Source of the DNA: Streptomyces europaeiscabiei
GTDB taxonomy: Bacteria > Actinomycetota > Actinomycetes > Streptomycetales > Streptomycetaceae
Direction: 5' to 3'
NCBI RefSeq assembly: GCF_036346855.1
Contig: NZ_CP107841.1
Span: 1,674,001-1,738,000 of the forward strand
Length of the DNA: 64,000 bases
The notes below the pieces were generated by a model that saw only the letters and a program-made list of their open reading frames with translations, was not told where the DNA came from and did not search any database. Positions 61,805-64,000 of the stretch are shown here, one piece after another. The translations under genes and the position numbers were made by a program. How positions within the stretch are numbered: position 1 is the stretch's first letter; each line of letters opens with the position of its first letter.

Positions 61805-63082
61805 ATGCCACTCACGCCTGCGTCCGCTTCCCGCTCGCACACCCGTACCCGTACCAGCACCGGCCCTCGTTCCCGCCTCCGTCTCCGTCTCCGCCTGTCG
61901 CTCGTCGCCCTGCTCGGGGCGTCCTGCCTGGGTGGCCTGCTCCTCGCCCCGGCGGCGGGCGCCGCCTCCGACACCGACTCAGGACCCGGACCCGGACCCG
62001 GACCCGGCGGCGGCGGGAGCGAGCGTGCCCTGCAACAGCAACTCGAAGACCTGGTCGGCAATCCTGGAGGACCGCCGGGTGTGATCGTCGTACTGCAACG
62101 GGACCGCACGTCACATGTTCTGCGCGCCGGGGTCGCCGACCTGGAGACCGGACGTCCGATCGAGCCCACCGACCACATGCGGATCGCCAGTACGGCGAAG
62201 GCGTTCAGCGGTGCCGTGGCACTGCGCCTGGTGCAGCGGGGCACGCTCAGTCTCGACAGCACCATCGGCCGCACCCTGCCCCAGCTGCCGCGCGCCTGGC
62301 GGTCGGTCACGCTGCGGCAGTTGCTGAACCACACCAGCGGACTGCCCGACTACACCGAGGACCCGGAGTTCCTGGAACTGCTCCTGGCGGACCCGCGCCG
62401 CACCTTCGACCCCCGTCGGCTGCTGGACTTCGTCGCGGACGAACCGCTGCGCTTCCGCCCCGGGTCCCGGTACCACTACTCCAACTCCGACAACATCGCC
62501 GTCGCGCTGATGGCGGAGGCGGCGACCCACAGGCCGTACGAGGAGTTGCTGAGCCGGCTCGTCTACCGGCCCCTCGGCCTGAACGACACCAGCCTCCCGC
62601 TGGGCTACGAGCTGCCGGAGCCGTACATGCACGGCTACGCCGTCGAGCCGCCCGCGCCGCCGGAGGACGTCAGTGAAGTACTGAGCGCGTCCGGTGTGTG
62701 GGCCTCGGGCGGGATCGTCTCCACCCCGCGTGACATGACGCGGTTCATCCGCGGCTACGCCGCCGGGAAGCTGACGTCGAGAGCGGCTCTGCGTGAGCAG
62801 CGCCGCTGGATCGAGGGGGCCTCCGAACCGGCCGGTCCCGGCCGTAACACGGCGGGACTCGGCATCTTCCGCTACGACACCCGCTGCGGGGTGGTGTTGG
62901 GGCACACCGGGAACTTCCCCGGCTACACGCAGCTGATCGCCGCGACCCCCGACGGCCGCAAGTCCCTCACCTTCTCGCTCACCACCCAGGTGAACAGGAC
63001 GCTCAACCCCGACCTGCTGGAGAAGCTCCGCACGATCGAGGAGAACGCGGTCTGTACGCTGCTCGGCCGGCCACGCGGCTGA
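61805..63082 (+). CDS. Secreted serine hydrolase, DD-peptidase/class C beta-lactamase fold
   Basis: The 425-residue protein has a signal peptide (RLRLRLSLVALLGASCLGGL ... APAAGAAS) and a Gly/Pro-rich linker. The penicillin-recognising domain has SxxK S129-K132 (IASTAKAF), YxN Y225-N227 (YHYSNSDN) and HTG H367-G369 (VVLGHTGNFPGY). HTSGLPDY resembles R61-type D-alanyl-D-alanine carboxypeptidases. It probably trims peptidoglycan stem peptides rather than acting as resistance factor. ATG 61805. It follows the expansin-like gene on the same strand. Confidence 0.9.
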   Translation: MPLTPASASRSHTRTRTSTGPRSRLRLRLRLSLVALLGASCLGGLLLAPAAGAASDTDSGPGPGPGPGGGGSERALQQQLEDLVGNPGGPPGVIVVLQRDRTSHVLRAGVADLETGRPIEPTDHMRIASTAKAFSGAVALRLVQRGTLSLDSTIGRTLPQLPRAWRSVTLRQLLNHTSGLPDYTEDPEFLELLLADPRRTFDPRRLLDFVADEPLRFRPGSRYHYSNSDNIAVALMAEAATHRPYEELLSRLVYRPLGLNDTSLPLGYELPEPYMHGYAVEPPAPPEDVSEVLSASGVWASGGIVSTPRDMTRFIRGYAAGKLTSRAALREQRRWIEGASEPAGPGRNTAGLGIFRYDTRCGVVLGHTGNFPGYTQLIAATPDGRKSLTFSLTTQVNRTLNPDLLEKLRTIEENAVCTLLGRPRG

Positions 63083-63442
63083 CCGCTTCCGAGAGCGCCG
63101 GCGCGGGCCTGACCGGGTGATCCCGCCTGTCAGGCCCGTGGTGCCTTCACCCGTCAGGCCTGTGGTGCTCTCGCTCCTCGGGCAGCGGCGCGCGGCCTCG
63201 TCCGGCTCCCCCGCCCGTACGAGGCCATGGACATCCCCCGCGAGCGGCGTCACGTCCTCGATCCCGACGATCCACTCGTCCGCGTATCCGATGCCGACCG
63301 ACCGGGGGATGATGCGCCCCGACCGACAACCGACGTCTACCGCTCTCCAGCCAGACCTCGTAGCATCCTGATGATATTTCACATCGTCAACTCAGCTTGT
63401 GGCAAAGCCTGTTGGGGTAATCGGCGCGCGGTGGGAGTGGCG
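63083..63442. other. Intergenic region, no gene recognised
   Basis: About 360 bp downstream of the DD-peptidase gene. Short Pro/Arg-rich frames only; GTCAGGCC-CGTGGTGC-type direct repeats occur near 63129-63170. Upstream promoter of the edge gene is presumably here. Confidence 0.4.
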
Positions 63443-64000
63443 ATGGGGGCCCGAAACCTATGGGACGAGATCCCGGCGACAGTGCCGGGAGCGGCGGCGG
63501 AGCGGCAGCTCGGCGCGGGGCGATACGCCTTCCGCACACAGACGAGTTCGGTGTCCTGGTGGGGCTCGTTCATGCTCCTTCTGGTCACCGCGTTCTGCGT
63601 GATGATGGTCTTCGTCATCAGTGGTGAGAGCGAGTGGACGAATGCGATCCTCTTCATCATCCTCGGCGGATGCACCTTCCTCGGGGCGATCGCCGTTCCG
63701 CTGGCCGCACGCTTCAGACCGGTCGCGTGGTGTGCCGTTTTCACGAACGGCGTGGTCTACCAGTACGGTTCGCAACCACCCATCGCCGGATCCTGGGACG
63801 AGATCACCGGATGCCAGCGACACGCGACGGATCACGTGCGTAACGGGGTCACCATGTCGACCACGCATTCCGTGTACGTCCAGATGCCGGCCGGCAACTT
63901 CATGGTGTCGGGTGACAGGCCCGAGGCTCGGGAAGTCGGAACCCTGATCGCGAACGGCTGGCTCGCGGTTCGGAGCCGGGGCGCGGAAGAGGACGCGAAG
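63443..64000 (+). CDS. Two-helix membrane protein, partial (continues past the right edge)
   Basis: ATG 63443, after GTGGGAGTGG, opens a frame that stays open to the window end (186 codons). Two hydrophobic helices lie at about residues 44-61 (SFMLLLVTAFCVMMVFVISG) and 67-86 (ILFIILGGCTFLGAIAVPLA). A soluble region follows with YQYGSQPPIAGSWDEITGCQ and a THSVYVQMPAGNFMVSG strand, resembling PH-like bacterial domains. In-frame GTG codons at 63431 and 63437 are alternative starts. No function assigned. Confidence 0.75.
   Translation, partial: MGARNLWDEIPATVPGAAAERQLGAGRYAFRTQTSSVSWWGSFMLLLVTAFCVMMVFVISGESEWTNAILFIILGGCTFLGAIAVPLAARFRPVAWCAVFTNGVVYQYGSQPPIAGSWDEITGCQRHATDHVRNGVTMSTTHSVYVQMPAGNFMVSGDRPEAREVGTLIANGWLAVRSRGAEEDAK

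Overview
The window is high-GC DNA (GC-rich third codon positions, frequent GTG starts, dense convergent and divergent genes) and looks like a Streptomyces chromosome. Markers are a divergent EF-Tu of the tuf3 type, an expansin-like secreted protein, and copies of the dispersed Streptomyces repeat (core GGGGCGCGGGGAACTGCGCG). No tRNA, rRNA or CRISPR array was recognised.

Positions 1-32.7 kb look like accessory, rearranged DNA. At 1-9.2 kb lies a graveyard of transposable elements: an ISL3 transposase with an internal stop that has truncated a TniQ gene, IS5 and IS1634 remnants, and a complete IS701-type element with 117-bp perfect terminal inverted repeats and a CTAG target duplication. Among them sit an XRE regulator with a 34-bp perfect palindrome, a 1018-aa STAND-like P-loop/TPR protein (2851-5907) and a 157-aa membrane-anchored protein (8296-8769). 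The last two share a Gly-x-Ala-Tyr-Gly motif and are now separated by the IS.

From 9.4 to 31.6 kb there is a series of small stress or catabolic units, each a regulator beside one or two oxidoreductases: TetR with an atypical SDR and an intradiol dioxygenase/SnoaL-like pair; Zn-alcohol dehydrogenase; an MmyB-type regulator; LysR with quinone oxidoreductase and SRPBCC protein; TetR with SDR; and a MerR unit. Three MerR-type promoters with 20-bp spacers (SDR, glyoxalase-fold protein, quinone oxidoreductase), plus a weaker reverse-strand site in front of merR, suggest one small regulon. Many genes here are decayed or partly duplicated (merR, tetR, hutD, MFS, licT, SDR, protease tail). A large secreted subtilisin-like protease lies at 26.4-29.6 kb with its C-terminal part out of frame.

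From 32.7 kb to the end the DNA looks like ordinary chromosome: YigZ, SixA-like phosphatase, a CysRS-related protein, CoA-binding protein, universal stress protein, a MoxR/VWA pair, TetR with FMN reductase, YbaK-type deacylase, gamma-carbonic anhydrase, DedA, MFS exporter, spermidine-synthase-like protein, tuf3, a TVP38-family protein and HxlR regulator. These are followed by a translationally coupled Gfo/Idh/MocA-PmoA-cupin operon behind a LacI-type operator, undecaprenyl-diphosphatase uppP, a HEAT-repeat protein, an SDR, and two secreted cell-wall proteins (expansin-like, DD-peptidase/beta-lactamase fold). A two-helix membrane protein runs off the right edge.
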